A stretch of DNA of 64,000 nt from Eggerthella timonensis. Its GTDB lineage: Bacteria > Actinomycetota > Coriobacteriia > Coriobacteriales > Eggerthellaceae. Under the pieces are notes generated by a model that was not told where the DNA came from, ran no database searches, and saw nothing but the letters and a program-made list of their open reading frames with translations. The stretch is from positions 2,900,539-2,964,538 of the forward strand of contig NZ_FXXA01000002.1 of assembly GCF_900184265.1 (NCBI RefSeq), given 5' to 3'. How positions within the stretch are numbered: position 1 is the first letter of the stretch; every line of letters starts with the position of its first letter. Below are positions 16,077 to 23,592 of this stretch, in pieces. Made by a program: the position numbers and the translations under genes.

Positions 16077-17684
16077 TTACGCGACGCCTGGTATGACCAT
16101 CATCGCAACCGTCAAGATGATCACGCACGCCACGCCCAGCATCACGAACAGCTTGCCGCCGAACTTCAGCCACGTGGAGTACTCCACCTTGGCCAGCGCC
16201 AAACCGCCCATGATCGCACCGCTCGTCGGGGTGAACAGGTTCACCAGGCCGTTGCCGGCGCTGAAGATCATGATCATGACGTCGGTCGAGAAGCCCAGCG
16301 AGTTCGCCAGCGGCCCCATGATGGGCATGGACACCGTTGCCATGCCGGACGACGACGGGATGAGGAACGACAGCACGATGTACAGCAGGAACGACATGGG
16401 GGCGAAGATGACTGCCGACAGGCCGTTCAACGCATTCGCTGCGTTCTCGAGAATCCACATGTCGAGGCCGGTCTCGCCCATGAGCACCGTGATCGAACGG
16501 GCCATGGCGATGATCAGCACGACGCTCATCATATCGGCGGTGCCGTTGATGAACGCCTTCACGAAACGGCTCTCGGACACGCCGCCGACGATGCCGATGA
16601 CGATGGCCATGATAAGGAACCAGGTGGAAGCCTCGTCGAAGTACCACTGACCCAGCGGCAGACCCGTCAGGAACGCGGACCAACCCTCGGAAATCTGGTC
16701 TTCCGTCGTGACCGTGCCGGACACATCGCCCGTGAAGGTCAGCTCGCCCATGTCTTCATCTGCGTACACGGCGGAGATGTCGTCACCGGTAACCGGCGTC
16801 GTGACTTCCTCCGTGGCTGCGCCGGCATCGAACACCTCGACGCCGAAGTCGCCCCAGGGGATGAAGCCGACGATCATGACCACGAACGTCAGAGCGAACA
16901 CGATGAGCGTCCACTTCTGGCGGCCCGTCATAAGCTTCTCGTTCGGGTTCGCCTCAGCGCTTTCAGCTTCCTGCTGAGCCTCGCCGAACTCGGCCTTCAT
17001 GGTCTCCTGCTCCTGCAAGGACAGGATGGTGGAACCCTTGTTGGCCTTGACCTTCTTCGCGTAGCGCATGACGAAGACGATGGAGATCGCCAGCGTCACG
17101 AGCCACAGCACCACGCCGAGCATGATGATGGTGCCCTGGTTGATCTCGATGCCCGACGTGCTCAGGGAGTCAACGGCAGCACCAACGGCGAACGGGTTGA
17201 CCGTCGAACCGAGCACGCCGCAGCCAGCGCCCAACAGGACGACCGCAGCACCGACAACGCTGTCGAAGCCTGCGGCGACCATCGTGGCCGCGAGCAGCAG
17301 GTAGAACGGTACCGTTTCCTCGCACATGCCGTACGTCGTACCGCCGATGGAGAAGATGAACATCAGAATGGGGATGAGCACGAGCTCGTTGCCCTTCAGC
17401 TTCTTCACCAGCGCTGCGATACCGGCGTCCAGCGCGCCCGTCTCCGTGACGATGCCCAGGAAGCCACCCAGGATCAGCACGAACAGACAAACGGGTAGAG
17501 CGTCGGTAAAGCCCTTAACGGGAGCCGTTGCCACATTGGCAACCGTGGCGCCTTCGATTCCCTGCACACCAACCAGCGACATCACTACCGTGACCAGCGC
17601 CAGCACGATCAAGATGATCAGCAGGATGGTAAACGATGATATAGATCGCTTTTTCTTGCTCTTTTCTTTTGCTTTCTCGGTCAT
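16077..17684 (-). CDS. arcD: YfcC-type basic amino acid carrier, probable arginine/ornithine antiporter
   Basis: The 535-residue protein has about 12-13 membrane helices after a Lys-rich N-terminus. It belongs to the YfcC/DcuC-like carriers: SIGGTTYGMCEETVPFY near 113 and the SSSGMATVSMPIMGPLA helix near 440 are typical. It is the last gene of the arc cluster, so arginine import in exchange for ornithine is the likely job. The APC-type ArcD of lactic bacteria is a different family. An acidic insertion of about 65 residues (near 285-350, rich in Thr, Asp and Glu) lies between helices and is predicted to face outward. The symbol reflects function by context, not homology to classical ArcD. Confidence 0.8.
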   Translation of the reverse strand: MTEKAKEKSKKKRSISSFTILLIILIVLALVTVVMSLVGVQGIEGATVANVATAPVKGFTDALPVCLFVLILGGFLGIVTETGALDAGIAALVKKLKGNELVLIPILMFIFSIGGTTYGMCEETVPFYLLLAATMVAAGFDSVVGAAVVLLGAGCGVLGSTVNPFAVGAAVDSLSTSGIEINQGTIIMLGVVLWLVTLAISIVFVMRYAKKVKANKGSTILSLQEQETMKAEFGEAQQEAESAEANPNEKLMTGRQKWTLIVFALTFVVMIVGFIPWGDFGVEVFDAGAATEEVTTPVTGDDISAVYADEDMGELTFTGDVSGTVTTEDQISEGWSAFLTGLPLGQWYFDEASTWFLIMAIVIGIVGGVSESRFVKAFINGTADMMSVVLIIAMARSITVLMGETGLDMWILENAANALNGLSAVIFAPMSFLLYIVLSFLIPSSSGMATVSMPIMGPLANSLGFSTDVMIMIFSAGNGLVNLFTPTSGAIMGGLALAKVEYSTWLKFGGKLFVMLGVACVIILTVAMMVIPGVA

Positions 17685-17789
17685 AACAACCCCTCCTATT
17701 TGAGGATCGAGTCGGATATTTTGGCGAACGAGAAATTTTCAAGCGGATCAGTGGAAGCGTAACCGCACAATCCGCTGTACCCCTGCTAC

Positions 17790-17817
17790 GGTGGCATGCG
17801 CCGAAGCGCATGCCACC
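17790..17817 (-). promoter_or_regulatory. Strong hairpin between arcC and arcD
   Basis: GGTGGCATGCG pairs perfectly with CGCATGCCACC around a 6-base loop, in the 182-base gap between arcC and the carrier gene. No U tract follows in the direction of transcription. It is better read as an mRNA-stability or processing element, or a partial attenuator, than as a classical terminator. Confidence 0.5.
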
Positions 17818-17866
17818 GATCCATCGTGCGGAAGCGTGGGAAGCCTTCCGCGCACACGCAAAACGT

Positions 17867-18820
17867 TTACGCCGTGATGACCGTGCCCGTCTTGCCCTCG
17901 AGGCCCGCGGCGGCGCACTCGAGGCTCGTGATGAGCGCCTTGCCCTCGGGGAACGCGCGCACGTACTCGATGCACGCCTCCACCTTCGGGAGCATGGAGC
18001 CGGGGGCGAACTGGCCCTGGGCGATGTACTCCTCGGCCTCGGCGACCGTCATGGTGCTGATCTCGGCCTGGTCGGGCTTGCCGAAGTTGACGCACACCTT
18101 CTCGACGGCCGTGAGGATGACGAGCATGTCGGCGCCGAAGTCGGCCGCGAGCTTGGCCGAGGAGCGGTCCTTGTCGATGACGGCGGGGACGCCGACGTAG
18201 CCGTCCTCCGTCTCGAACACCGGCACGCCGCCGCCGCCCGTGGACACCACGATGTAGCCGTCGTCCATGAGGTCCTTCACGGCGTCGAACTCGACGATGC
18301 GCACGGGCTTGGGCGAGGCCACCACCTGGCGCCAGCCGCGGCCGGCGTCCTCCTTGAACGTCCAGCCGGTCTCCTCGGCCTTGGCCTTGGCCTCCTCCTC
18401 GGTGAGGAAGGCGCCGACGGGCTTGGTGGGGTTCTGGAACGCCGGGTCGTCCGGGTCCACGACCGTCTGGGTCACGACGCAGGCCGTGGAGCGCATGATG
18501 CCGCGCTCCTTCATGTCGTTGAGGATGGCCTGGGACAGCTGGTAGCCGATGTAGCCCTGGCTCATGGCGCCGGCCTCGGGGAACGGCATCTCCGGGGTCT
18601 TGCCGTCGTGCTGGGACGCGTAGGCGAACGCGTTGTTGATCATGCCGACCTGCGGGCCGTTGCCGTGGGAGACCACGACGTTGGTGCCCTCGCCCACCAT
18701 GTCCACGATGTGCTTGGCCGTGTTCTTCACGAGCGCCAGCTGCTCCTGGGGCGTGTTGCCCAGGGCGTTGCCGCCGAGCGCGATGACGACGCTGGGGCCT
18801 TCTCCTTTAGCGTAAGGCAT
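17867..18820 (-). CDS. arcC: Carbamate kinase
   Basis: The 317-residue enzyme makes ATP from carbamoyl phosphate and ADP, releasing carbamate (NH3 + CO2). This is the energy-yielding last step of the ADI pathway. Signatures of the amino acid kinase fold are visible: IALGGNALG near residue 13, SHGNGPQVG near 51, STGGGGVPV near 194 and DKDRSSAKLA near 217. The length matches the family. It follows arcB by 21 bases in the same direction, and so is co-transcribed. The ribosome-binding site is weak (GGTG), which may lower its yield relative to arcA and arcB. Confidence 0.96.
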   Translation of the reverse strand: MPYAKGEGPSVVIALGGNALGNTPQEQLALVKNTAKHIVDMVGEGTNVVVSHGNGPQVGMINNAFAYASQHDGKTPEMPFPEAGAMSQGYIGYQLSQAILNDMKERGIMRSTACVVTQTVVDPDDPAFQNPTKPVGAFLTEEEAKAKAEETGWTFKEDAGRGWRQVVASPKPVRIVEFDAVKDLMDDGYIVVSTGGGGVPVFETEDGYVGVPAVIDKDRSSAKLAADFGADMLVILTAVEKVCVNFGKPDQAEISTMTVAEAEEYIAQGQFAPGSMLPKVEACIEYVRAFPEGKALITSLECAAAGLEGKTGTVITA

Positions 18821-18841
18821 ACTGGATCACCGTTTCTTTCT

Positions 18842-19837
18842 TTAGGAGAGCGTCGCGTACATGACAGCCTTGATGGTGTGCATGCGGTTCTCGGCCTCGT
18901 CGAACACCTTGGACTGCTTGGACTCGAACACGACGTCCTCGACTTCCATCTCCGTGACGCCGAAGCGCTCGGCGATGTCGGCACCGGTGGTGGTGTTGGT
19001 GTCGTGGAACGACGGCAGGCAGTGCAGGAAGATAGCGTTGGGGTTGGCCATGGCCATGACTTCCTTCGTCACGCGGTACGGCTCGAGGAGCTTGATGCGC
19101 TCGGCCCACACCTCGTCGGGCTCGCCCATGGACACCCACACGTCGGTGTAGATGACGTCGGCGTTCGTGCAGGCGTCCTTCACGTCTTCGGTCAGCTTGA
19201 TCGTGCAGCCGTTCTCGGCAGCGATCTCCTCGCAGGTCTTCACGAGGTCGGCGTCGGGCATGTTCTCCTTGGGGCCGCAAGCGACGAAGTTCAAGCCCAG
19301 CTTGGCGCACACGACCATGAGCGAACGGGCCACGTTGTTGGCGGCGTCGCCCATGAACACCAGCGTCTTGCCCTTGATGTCGTAGTTGAAGTTCTCCTGA
19401 ACCGTCAGGATGTCAGCGAGCATCTGGGTGGGGTGCCACTCGGTGGTCAGGCCGTTCCACACCGGCACGGAGGCGCCGGCAGCCAGCTCTTCCACGTCGG
19501 ACTGGGCGAAGCCGCGGAACTCGATGCCGTCGTAGAAGCGGTCGAGCACGCGGGCGGTGTCCTCGATGGACTCCTTCTTGCCCATCTGGGAGCTGCCCGG
19601 ATCAAGGTAGGTCACGCCCATGCCGAGGTCCATGGCACCGACCTCGAACGCGCAACGCGTACGGGTGGACGTCTTCTGGAACAGGAGGACGATGTTCTTG
19701 CCCTCGAGGTAACGATGGGGGGTACCCGTCAATTTCAGGTTCTTGAATTCGCGGGACAACTTCAGCAGGTACTCGATTTCCTCGGTGGTGAAGTCGAGGA
19801 GGCGCAGGAAGTCGCGACCGCTCAGGCTAGTAGGCAT
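18842..19837 (-). CDS. arcB: Catabolic ornithine carbamoyltransferase
   Basis: The 331-residue transcarbamylase splits citrulline phosphorolytically into ornithine and carbamoyl phosphate. The carbamoyl phosphate site STRTR is near residue 57, the partner motif HPTQ near 135, and HCLPSFHD near 274 supplies the catalytic Cys and ornithine contacts. The location between arcA and arcC supports the catabolic rather than the biosynthetic role (no other arg genes are nearby). The length is normal for the family. It is separated from arcA by 180 bases containing a hairpin. Confidence 0.95.
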   Translation of the reverse strand: MPTSLSGRDFLRLLDFTTEEIEYLLKLSREFKNLKLTGTPHRYLEGKNIVLLFQKTSTRTRCAFEVGAMDLGMGVTYLDPGSSQMGKKESIEDTARVLDRFYDGIEFRGFAQSDVEELAAGASVPVWNGLTTEWHPTQMLADILTVQENFNYDIKGKTLVFMGDAANNVARSLMVVCAKLGLNFVACGPKENMPDADLVKTCEEIAAENGCTIKLTEDVKDACTNADVIYTDVWVSMGEPDEVWAERIKLLEPYRVTKEVMAMANPNAIFLHCLPSFHDTNTTTGADIAERFGVTEMEVEDVVFESKQSKVFDEAENRMHTIKAVMYATLS

Positions 19838-19922
19838 AGATCATTCCTTTCAACGTTGCTTACAAAACCAAACATGATACCGGCAGGCGGTGCCAAGTAA
19901 TTCCGCCCGCCCCTCTTCGAAC

Positions 19923-19949
19923 GCCAGGGCCGCGTTGCACGGCCCCGGC
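19923..19949 (-). promoter_or_regulatory. Intercistronic hairpin between arcA and arcB
   Basis: GCCGGGGCCG and CGGCCCTGGC form a 10-bp stem (one G-T pair) with a 7-base loop. No U tract follows. Such hairpins between arc genes may protect the 3' end of the arcA message or reduce read-through. This role is inferred. Confidence 0.45.
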
Positions 19950-20017
19950 AATCCGGAAAAGGCAAGGGTAGCTCAAACAGCACTCGCGCACATGCAGCTG
20001 CGCGCGAGCTTGGAACC

Positions 20018-21235
20018 TTAGTCCTCGCGCACGAGCGGCATGCTCATGCAGCGCGGGCCGCCACGACCGCGGGACAGCTCGGCGGAGGGCATCTCGAGAA
20101 CCGTGAGACCCTTCTCCTTGAGCAGCGCGTTCGTCACGTCGTTGCGCTCGTACACCACGATGGTGCCCGGGGCGATGCACAGCGTGTTCGAGCCGTCGTT
20201 CCACTGCTCGCGCTCGGCCGCGATGCGGTCGCCGCCGCCGCAGGGGATGAGCTCGACCGGGTTGCCGACGTACTTCTCGAGGATGTCCTCGAGCTTGCCG
20301 TTCATCTCCTTGACCTTGATGCCGTCGCCCTCAGGGGTGATCTCGAAGACGGTCAGCGGGCCCATGATGCCCGGGTGGATGGTGAACTTGTCGACGTCGA
20401 TCTGGGTGAACACGGTGTCGAGGTGCATCATGGCGCGGTTGTTCGGGATGTTGAACGCCAGGATGGTCTCGACCGGGCTCGTCTCATCGTTGAAGATATT
20501 GTGCGCAATGGCGTCGATGGCATCGGGCTCGGTGCGCTGGGAGATGCCGATAGCCAGCACCTTGTCGTTGATGTTGAGGATGTCGCCGCCCTCGATGTGG
20601 AACGTGTTGTAGCGGCTGTAGTACTCGGGGACGTCCGCGAAATCAGGATGGTTCCCGAAGATGTACTCGGCGTAGATGGTCTCGCGGTTGCGCGTGACGG
20701 AGTACATACGGTTGATGGACACGCCGTTGCCGATGGACGCGAACGGGTCGCGGGTGAAGTACAGGTTCGGCATGGGGGCGACGACCATCTTGGAGGCCTC
20801 GCTGACGAGGTCGACGAGCGAGTTCGACGCATCGGTGTGAAGCTCGGTGAGGTTGATGCCCTCCATCGTCTTCATGACCAGGTCGAGGTTGTCGGGATAG
20901 TTGTCATTGAGGTAGTCGAAGATGATCTTCTGGTAGCGATCCGTGCGGATGCCGGCTTCCTCGATGAACTGCTTAAGGAACTGCTCGCGCAGCTCGGGGT
21001 TCTGATCGAGCACTTCGGCCATGAGCTTCTCGAGGTACACGACCTCGACGCCGTTGTCGCGGAGTATCTGCGCGAACGCGTCGTGCTCTTCCTGGGCGAC
21101 CTTCAAGAACGGGATGTCGTCGAACAGCAGCTCTTCGAGCGTGTTCGGCGTCAGGTTCAGAAGCTCTCGACCAGGGCGGTGGAGCAGAACTTTCTTCAAG
21201 GGCTTGATCTCGCTCTTGACGTTCAAACCAGCCAT
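20018..21235 (-). CDS. arcA: Arginine deiminase
   Basis: The 405-residue enzyme hydrolyses arginine to citrulline and ammonia. Expected ADI motifs are present: the N-terminal [21 protein letters not shown] near 160, FHIEGGDIL near 212 and the C-terminal nucleophile Cys396 in [12 protein letters not shown]. Catalytic acidic residues of the pentein fold are in the expected places. The start at 21235 has AGGAGG 6 bases upstream, the strongest site in the operon. It is the first gene of the arcABCD transcription unit. The long upstream region is likely to hold its promoter and arginine or oxygen control sites. Confidence 0.97.
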   Translation of the reverse strand: MAGLNVKSEIKPLKKVLLHRPGRELLNLTPNTLEELLFDDIPFLKVAQEEHDAFAQILRDNGVEVVYLEKLMAEVLDQNPELREQFLKQFIEEAGIRTDRYQKIIFDYLNDNYPDNLDLVMKTMEGINLTELHTDASNSLVDLVSEASKMVVAPMPNLYFTRDPFASIGNGVSINRMYSVTRNRETIYAEYIFGNHPDFADVPEYYSRYNTFHIEGGDILNINDKVLAIGISQRTEPDAIDAIAHNIFNDETSPVETILAFNIPNNRAMMHLDTVFTQIDVDKFTIHPGIMGPLTVFEITPEGDGIKVKEMNGKLEDILEKYVGNPVELIPCGGGDRIAAEREQWNDGSNTLCIAPGTIVVYERNDVTNALLKEKGLTVLEMPSAELSRGRGGPRCMSMPLVRED

Positions 21236-21729
21236 AGCAACCCTCCTTTTCCTTTATGCATTTTCCAGATTTTTGGCTTGCGGAAGCACCCGTTGCGCAC
21301 CGGGTGTCCGTTCACTTCGCCAAAATCTCATGGTTCGGATCAAATTGCAACCACAAAAACGAAACAAAACGGTGCCCCTCGCGATACCTCGTGTTTTTTC
21401 GGCGAATGGTCACCTCTCGTTGAGCAGTTTTTCATATTTTCGCCACATTTGCTTTTTCACGCTATAGCGATGAAGCGGCGTTTTTCACCCTGTTTCGCCC
21501 CTGAGACGACCGTGCGCCGGCCTTGCGAATTGCATATTTGATTAACTCGAATGCATAAACATTGAAAAAGATGCATTTCGGGCGCAACCGCTTCGGATCA
21601 TGCCGATCAGGCAGCGCGCCCTGGGGACGCCCCGCGGGGTCGAACCATGGGCGATCTTCGGTAAAATACCAGATACCGGGCAGATTTTACTTCTTCGCTC
21701 CCCCGCCGAAACGCTTGACTTATCCATGC
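21236..21729. other. Long divergent control region between arcA and tRNA-Arg
   Basis: About 500 bases without a convincing ORF, more AT-rich than the genes around it. It contains a CACCCG/CGGGTG hairpin at 21287-21306 in the arcA leader and several A/T runs (21340-21480). A GGTAAAATACC string at 21661-21671 is repeated as GGTATAATACC in the tRNA-Arg promoter at 21750-21760. I could not fix the arcA promoter: TTGCAA-17-GATTTT on the minus strand near 21325-21355 is only a weak candidate. Confidence 0.5.
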
Positions 21730-21757
21730 TTCGCACAGGGGGATTTTACGGTATAAT
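21730..21757 (+). promoter_or_regulatory. Promoter of tRNA-Arg
   Basis: TTCGCA (21730-21735) and a perfect TATAAT (21752-21757) are 16 bases apart. Transcription should start about 12 bases before the tRNA. The -10 box sits inside GGTATAATACC. Confidence 0.7.
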
Positions 21758-21775
21758 ACCGATGCTCGCTGAAAC

Positions 21776-21851
21776 GCGCCCGTGGCTCAATGGATAGAGC
21801 AACGGACTTCTAATCCGTCGGTTGCAGGTTCGAGTCCTGCCGGGCGCGCCA
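21776..21851 (+). tRNA. tRNA-Arg (anticodon TCT)
   Basis: The acceptor stem GCGCCCG pairs perfectly with CGGGCGC. The anticodon loop is CTTCTAA (anticodon TCT), and the discriminator is G. CCA is encoded at 21849-21851. It reads the rare AGA codons of this GC-rich genome. Confidence 0.94.
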
Positions 21852-22138
21852 TCTTTCGCTTACGCTGCCGCTTCGCGCAATCCCCCTTTTGCATCCCTTT
21901 GAGCGAAAAACAAAATAGTATCGCATACTTTTCTCTATATCACAATAGAAAGTTCTTAGGTAGTTACAGAGTGATGACAAACACCCGTCTTTTTCCAACG
22001 GGGTGCGGAGAGTTGTCAACCGATTGGCAACAGCCCTCCGAATCGGCTCGTCCCGTGCGATCGTTGGCGTAACATGGAAAGCTCTATCATCCCCGAGCTC
22101 ATGAATATTCTTCGATCGCACATCGAGAGGAGCTGCCC

Positions 22139-22381
22139 ATGCCGTACATGGAAAACCACACGTTGTACTACAAGAAGCAGTGCCCGTTCTGCCAAAAGGT
22201 TCTGCGCTTCATGGATGACAACAAAATCACGATGGACACGCGAGACACCTTGCAGCCCGGCAACCAGAACGACCTCGTCCGCATCGGCGGCAAGAAGCAG
22301 GTGCCGTGCCTCGTCATCAACGGCAAGCCGCTCTACGAGTCGGACGACATCATCGCCTACCTGCGCACGACCGTCGCGTAA
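22139..22381 (+). CDS. Small glutaredoxin-like thiol-disulfide protein
   Basis: The 80-residue thioredoxin-fold protein has the redox site CPFC at residues 15-18. The cis-proline VPC motif is near 55 and ESDDIIAYL closes the C-terminal helix. The length is that of a minimal glutaredoxin or the N-terminal GST-like domain. GAGAGGAG precedes the ATG at 22139 at a good distance; an ATG three codons later has no better site. The 287-base stretch before it is AT-rich and holds no other gene. It probably reduces protein or glutathione-type disulfides, but the electron donor in this anaerobe is unknown. Confidence 0.85.
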   Translation: MPYMENHTLYYKKQCPFCQKVLRFMDDNKITMDTRDTLQPGNQNDLVRIGGKKQVPCLVINGKPLYESDDIIAYLRTTVA

Positions 22382-22412
22382 CGCGATCGCCCGTCGCCTC
22401 GATCGAACAACC

Positions 22413-22436
22413 GCCCGCAAACACTGCGGGCTTTTT
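22413..22436. terminator. Terminator between glutaredoxin and LysR genes
   Basis: GCCCGCA and TGCGGGC form a perfect 7-bp stem with a 5-base loop, followed by TTTTT in the plus direction. It ends at the LysR gene stop, and serves the glutaredoxin gene. Confidence 0.85.
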
Positions 22437-23347
22437 CATGCCGTGAACCTGCCGCGACGGCGATGCGCCACCCGCTCGTCCAGGTAGGCGATCAGATCCT
22501 CCTCGCGCGGTCCCAGGGTGTGCGCCTTGAGGTGCGACACGCCGAATCCCCAACTGAAACCGCAGGTCGGCACGGCCACCACCGATTCGCTGCCCTTGAA
22601 CACCTCGAGCGACGCGAGGTGCGGCAGCGTGAACCCGATGCCCTCGCCGCGCAGAACGAATTCGTATATCCAGAAAATCTCGGAGTACTTCACGATCTCG
22701 GGCGGGCGGACCCTCTCGCGCTCGAAGCGGCCCACGAGGTCGCGGTAGCACTTGAAGTCGTCGCCGGGAATGGCAAGGCGCCGCTGCGCCAGGTCTTCGA
22801 GCTCGAGCACGGCGCGCTCGCTGAGAGGATCGTCGCTGCGCACCCAGTAACTCACGGGCGAGGAGTACAGCTCGTGGGAGTCGAAGTCGTCGACGGAGGA
22901 CGTCACGGTGAGCGCGAGGTCGTACAGGCCGTCGCGCAGCACCGACTCGCACATCGAGTCGGGCATCTCGTTGAGCGTGATGGACACGTCGGGATGCTGC
23001 TTGAGGAAGCCGTCGAGAAAGCCCGATCCCAGAAGCCCGGGCACGCCCAACGAGCAGGCGATGCGCAGCTCCACGTAACCGCTCGACGAGATGCGCTCGA
23101 AAGCGCTGGCCAGCAGGTTGCGTTCGGCGCGCATGCGCTTGGCGTACTCGTACAGCTCGTCGGCGTAGGGCGTCGCACGACGGGTGCCGTCCTCCTCCAC
23201 CGCGAACAGCGGCACGCCCAGCTCGCGCTCGAGGTTGCGGATCGCCTTCGCGAATCCTTGCGGCGACATGGGGACCTTGCCGGCCGCGGCGCTGAAGCTA
23301 GGCGAATCGTAAGCCAGCATGAAGTAGTCGTACTTGTCCTGCACCAT
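22436..23347 (-). CDS. LysR-type transcriptional regulator
   Basis: The 303-residue protein has an N-terminal winged helix-turn-helix at about 1-60 (FSAAAGKVPMSPQGFAKAIRNLERELG). A substrate-binding domain of two Rossmann-like lobes follows from about 90. It is divergent from the Tat flavoprotein gene, with a 245-base shared region that contains a perfect dyad (TTGAAACT-aag-AGTTTCAA). LysR regulators usually control such a divergent neighbour in response to the neighbour's substrate, so the effector is probably the reductase substrate. Its identity is unknown. The HTH is slightly atypical but intact. Confidence 0.9.
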   Translation of the reverse strand: MVQDKYDYFMLAYDSPSFSAAAGKVPMSPQGFAKAIRNLERELGVPLFAVEEDGTRRATPYADELYEYAKRMRAERNLLASAFERISSSGYVELRIACSLGVPGLLGSGFLDGFLKQHPDVSITLNEMPDSMCESVLRDGLYDLALTVTSSVDDFDSHELYSSPVSYWVRSDDPLSERAVLELEDLAQRRLAIPGDDFKCYRDLVGRFERERVRPPEIVKYSEIFWIYEFVLRGEGIGFTLPHLASLEVFKGSESVVAVPTCGFSWGFGVSHLKAHTLGPREEDLIAYLDERVAHRRRGRFTA

Positions 23348-23445
23348 CGCACGTCCCTCCCTCCGATGCGGAAGGGCTCCCTCCCCTGCTCCGCGTCGCC
23401 CATTGTACTACGACGGCGCGAGGCGGACCCGGCTTTCTGCTGTGC

Positions 23446-23464
23446 TTGAAACTAAGAGTTTCAA
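23446..23464. promoter_or_regulatory. Dyad operator between LysR and flavoprotein genes
   Basis: TTGAAACT and AGTTTCAA are perfect inverted arms around AAG. Partial GCTG/CAGC pairing continues outside. The site contains the T-N(11)-A core favoured by LysR regulators, and lies about 100 bases from the LysR start and about 130 from the target start. Confidence 0.6.
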
Positions 23465-23592
23465 CAGCATCCAAGTAGCTACACGTCAAGCTCTTGCACG
23501 AAATATCCATGAGAAACTACAGTGGGGACAGGCCGCAGGAGGGCGGCCGCAATCCGCTTCCTCGTAACGGAGGCAGCTAAGGAGGATCCATC

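Noticed and set aside
21236-21540. Riboswitch in the arcA leader
   Set aside because: Only one short hairpin is clear; no known riboswitch core (lysine, T-box or guanidine type) could be matched.
21810-22121. Minus-strand frame ending in RWRARQDSNLQPTD
   Set aside because: It is antisense to tRNA-Arg and otherwise covers AT-rich intergenic DNA.
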